Part shown: positions 62,217-64,000 of the stretch, one piece after another
Position numbering within the stretch: the stretch's first letter is position 1
Layout of the letters: each line of letters opens with the position of its first letter
From: Xiphophorus maculatus
Taxonomy: Eukaryota > Chordata > Actinopteri > Cyprinodontiformes > Poeciliidae
DNA: 64,000 nt
Assembly: GCF_002775205.1 (NCBI RefSeq)
Contig: NC_036445.1
Span: 30,443,453 to 30,507,452, forward strand
Direction of reading: 5' to 3'
Notes under the pieces: generated by a model
What the model was told of the DNA's origin: nothing
Seen by the model: only the letters and a program-made list of their open reading frames with translations
Databases searched by the model: none
Position numbers and translations under genes: made by a program

Positions 62217-63393
62217 ATGAACAAGAAGAAGGATAAAGGATTCGAAAGTCCACGACCTTTTAAATTATAAGTATTCTGTTCTACGTTGCAAGAAATCAGA
62301 ATGAAAGAAAATTGATTTCCAGTTGTGTTCAGAATAGTCACCGTGTTGCATGTTGCTAATATTTACTAGTGTTTGTCACATTACTTACGTGTTAATATTA
62401 TTTGGTTATTGCTTTTACGACCCATCAGGTGGTGTGCATCAACAACATCAATTTCCAAAGGAAGTCTGTCATTGTGAGTACTATTCTTAGTGGGGGATTT
62501 TTACATTCCAGGTCTTAAAGAAGACCAGAAAAGGGGCAGCATTCGTTTTATCCATTATCTATTAATCTTTTTATCCATCCATATGATTTTCCCCTCATAC
62601 TTCTGTCCATTTGCTTTCTTACAGTCTAGTTTTTCAGGTTAATTAATTAAAACCTTCCCTGTGAAGGAATATTATCGAAAAATTCATACTTACAGTGGCT
62701 TACAAGGTTCAACAAAATGCAAAACTTCAACACAACAGCAAAAGCCAGAAGAGGATTCATGCTAACATGAGAGTTATGACACATTAGCTGGCATAACTTC
62801 CACTTTAACCTAACGCACAACACAAAAACAAAAGGCCACAACACAACAACAAAAGGTTACAATGGATGTTATGCTTAAAAAAAAAATCCCTATGGTCGCC
62901 TAGGAGGGTCAAGAAAATGCAAAAGCCACAACAGAATTCATTCAACAAAGGTTTTGATAAACTTTAAAATAACTATAACATTTCTGATCTGACACATGAT
63001 AATTACATTATGCAAAGGAAAATTACTAGTTACATATTAAAATAGCAAATATTAATTCCTATTTTCAGTTTGAAATGTAGACGGAGCAGCAAAAACAATT
63101 TTCTAAGCTTCAGTAATCATTTCTTTTAATACCCTTTAAGTATTTGTTTTTAACCAGATAAATGAACCTCAAATCATTTGTATTTTTCTAGTGATAGCAG
63201 TGACTGACCTCTGCCTCCTCACTGTGCCGCAGGGTTATGTGGAGCTGACCATTTTTCCCACAGTGGTCAACCTGAACAGGATCAAGTTGAATAGTAAACA
63301 GTGCAGAATCTACAGGGTCAGAGTCAACGATCTAGAAGCCCCTTTCATTTACAACGACCCCACCCTTGAGGTGTGCCACAACGAGTCCAAGCA
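62217..63393 (+). CDS. taf2: TFIID subunit 2 (TAF2), exons 1-3, partial
   Basis: TAF2 is a core subunit of TFIID that helps bind the initiator of pol II promoters. It has an inactive M1-aminopeptidase fold. Exons on the plus strand: 62217-62266, 62419-62473, 63233-63393; the rest lies beyond the window. Translation: MNKKKDKGFESPRPFKL, THQVVCINNINFQRKSVI, then GYVELTIFPTVVNLNRIKLN and on to NDPTLEVCHNESKQ, nearly the same as vertebrate TAF2 N-termini. The start is set by an in-frame TAA at 62208-62210. Exon 2 to 3 joins at phase 0 (ATT|GGT) with GTGAGT and CCGCAG; exon 3 ends in phase 2 at GTAAGT (63394). Exon 1 to 2 is phase 2 and needs AT-AC borders: TT|ATAAGT and TTTTAC|G, giving Leu (TTG) in KLTHQ. 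It is divergent from the THAP gene and shares its upstream region. Confidence 0.95.
62267..62418 (+). other. taf2: TAF2 intron 1 with AT-AC borders (152 nt)
   Basis: The donor reads ATAAGTATTC, not the ATATCC of the U12 class, and the acceptor is a pyrimidine-rich GCTTTTAC. The GT at 62271 would leave an in-frame TAA just before it, and no AG exists where the reading frame needs one. The borders fit the rare U2-type AT-AC class. Confidence 0.85.
62474..63232 (+). other. TAF2 intron 2
   Basis: AT-rich. 62690-62950 contains repeated CAACAAAA/CAAAAGCCACAACA phrases (a low-complexity purine-rich stretch), otherwise nothing. Confidence 0.7.
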
Positions 63394-64000
63394 GTAAGTA
63401 GAACCAGAGCTGTCACAGAAAGGGAACCAACAAACTAGTTTACGCTTTAGTTTGTGGAGTTGATGAGTTCTGTGTGATTGGATGCTATTGTTTCAACTTT
63501 TAGCCATTTTATTGTTTTGTAATTTTGATTTCTTCCTGTCTTGATCATTTTGGCTTGCTATGTAAGCTATTCCTAGTCTGAAAACATAAAGTATTGCTTG
63601 AAACCTGTGGCCTCCTTGATAATGTGGAACATCCTTCTTAAGTAGATTTCCTTTATTTGAGCTCACCAGACAAACTAATCAACCCAGCTCTCTGAAATTA
63701 ATTATAGTGATTCAAAGAGCCCTGACACAGAATACTATCTATAAATTTAATAGCACAACAAAACATTTTATTTTTATGACACCTAAATCCAATTTGCATA
63801 ATAATTTGGAACACGGTGTAATATGTAAAATTGTAGTTCCTGCTCAGAATAATGTATCTCAGGGACAGAGTTGTAACATAAATGTGGGCTTCTGAAGTTA
63901 AGCACAGTGGAGGAGCTGTGGTAATGTGGGAGTTTGTTGCAGGGAAAAACACAGTTTAATTCCCAATTTTCCAAAACTATATTTATAATTTTGACCATAG
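63394..64000 (+). other. TAF2 intron 3, incomplete
   Basis: Starts GTAAGT. AT-rich sequence with no recognised exon; open frames here are not supported. Runs to the end of the window. Confidence 0.7.

Noticed and set aside
62267-62418. TAF2 intron 1 as a U12-type (minor spliceosome) intron
   Set aside because: The donor ATAAGT does not match ATATCC, and no TTCCTTAAC-like branch site is evident near the acceptor.
62267-62428. TAF2 intron 1 as a normal GT-AG intron (GT at 62271, CAG at 62428)
   Set aside because: It would leave TAA in frame at the end of exon 1 and lose the conserved THQ residues; AT-AC borders restore both.

Overview
The window looks like nuclear DNA of a ray-finned fish, probably a spiny-rayed teleost. 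Three things support this: multi-exon genes whose proteins match vertebrate families, teleost-style repeats (Tc1, hAT and P-type DNA transposons, tRNA-derived SINEs, LINE tails), and many CA, AT and tetranucleotide microsatellites. The exact species cannot be told from the sequence.

The first 47 kb is gene-poor. It holds a candidate promoter with a first non-coding exon (368-645), two candidate first coding exons ending in strong GTAAGT donors (16356-16446 and 17277-17307, both on the plus strand and both ending in phase 1), and otherwise repeats. The clearest repeats are a dead Tc1-like transposon (21099-22536) with a 223-bp hAT-type MITE inside it, a deleted relative of the same Tc1 family (44380-44718) that shows the empty MITE site, a foldback repeat next to a long AT run (19090-19780), three minus-strand tRNA-type SINE copies, and four copies of a family whose best copy has CAGTAGCTGCATTTCCA termini. 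A dozen short perfect hairpins with tiny loops are scattered through the window and are not explained by transposon ends.

The last 17 kb carries three genes. CNDP1 (secreted carnosine dipeptidase, M20 metallopeptidase) lies on the minus strand. I rebuilt 11 coding exons (52993 down to 47262, 494 codons) with every splice phase matching; all metal ligands and catalytic residues are present. A non-coding first exon with a TATA box lies near 54600. Its 3' UTR contains a 190-bp compound tetranucleotide repeat.

Next, also on the minus strand, are exons of a THAP-domain protein (60597 down to 57286) that run into the start of a P-element-type transposase. The catalytic middle is missing, and a frameshifted C-terminal relic (57165-56661) follows, itself cut off by a hAT-like element (56165-56660).

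Divergent from it, on the plus strand, is the 5' end of TAF2 (TFIID subunit 2), exons 1-3, running off the window. The reading frame across TAF2 intron 1 is restored only by AT-AC splice borders. The shared THAP/TAF2 upstream region carries four YY1-type motifs, two of them in one arm of a diverged inverted repeat and one in the other.
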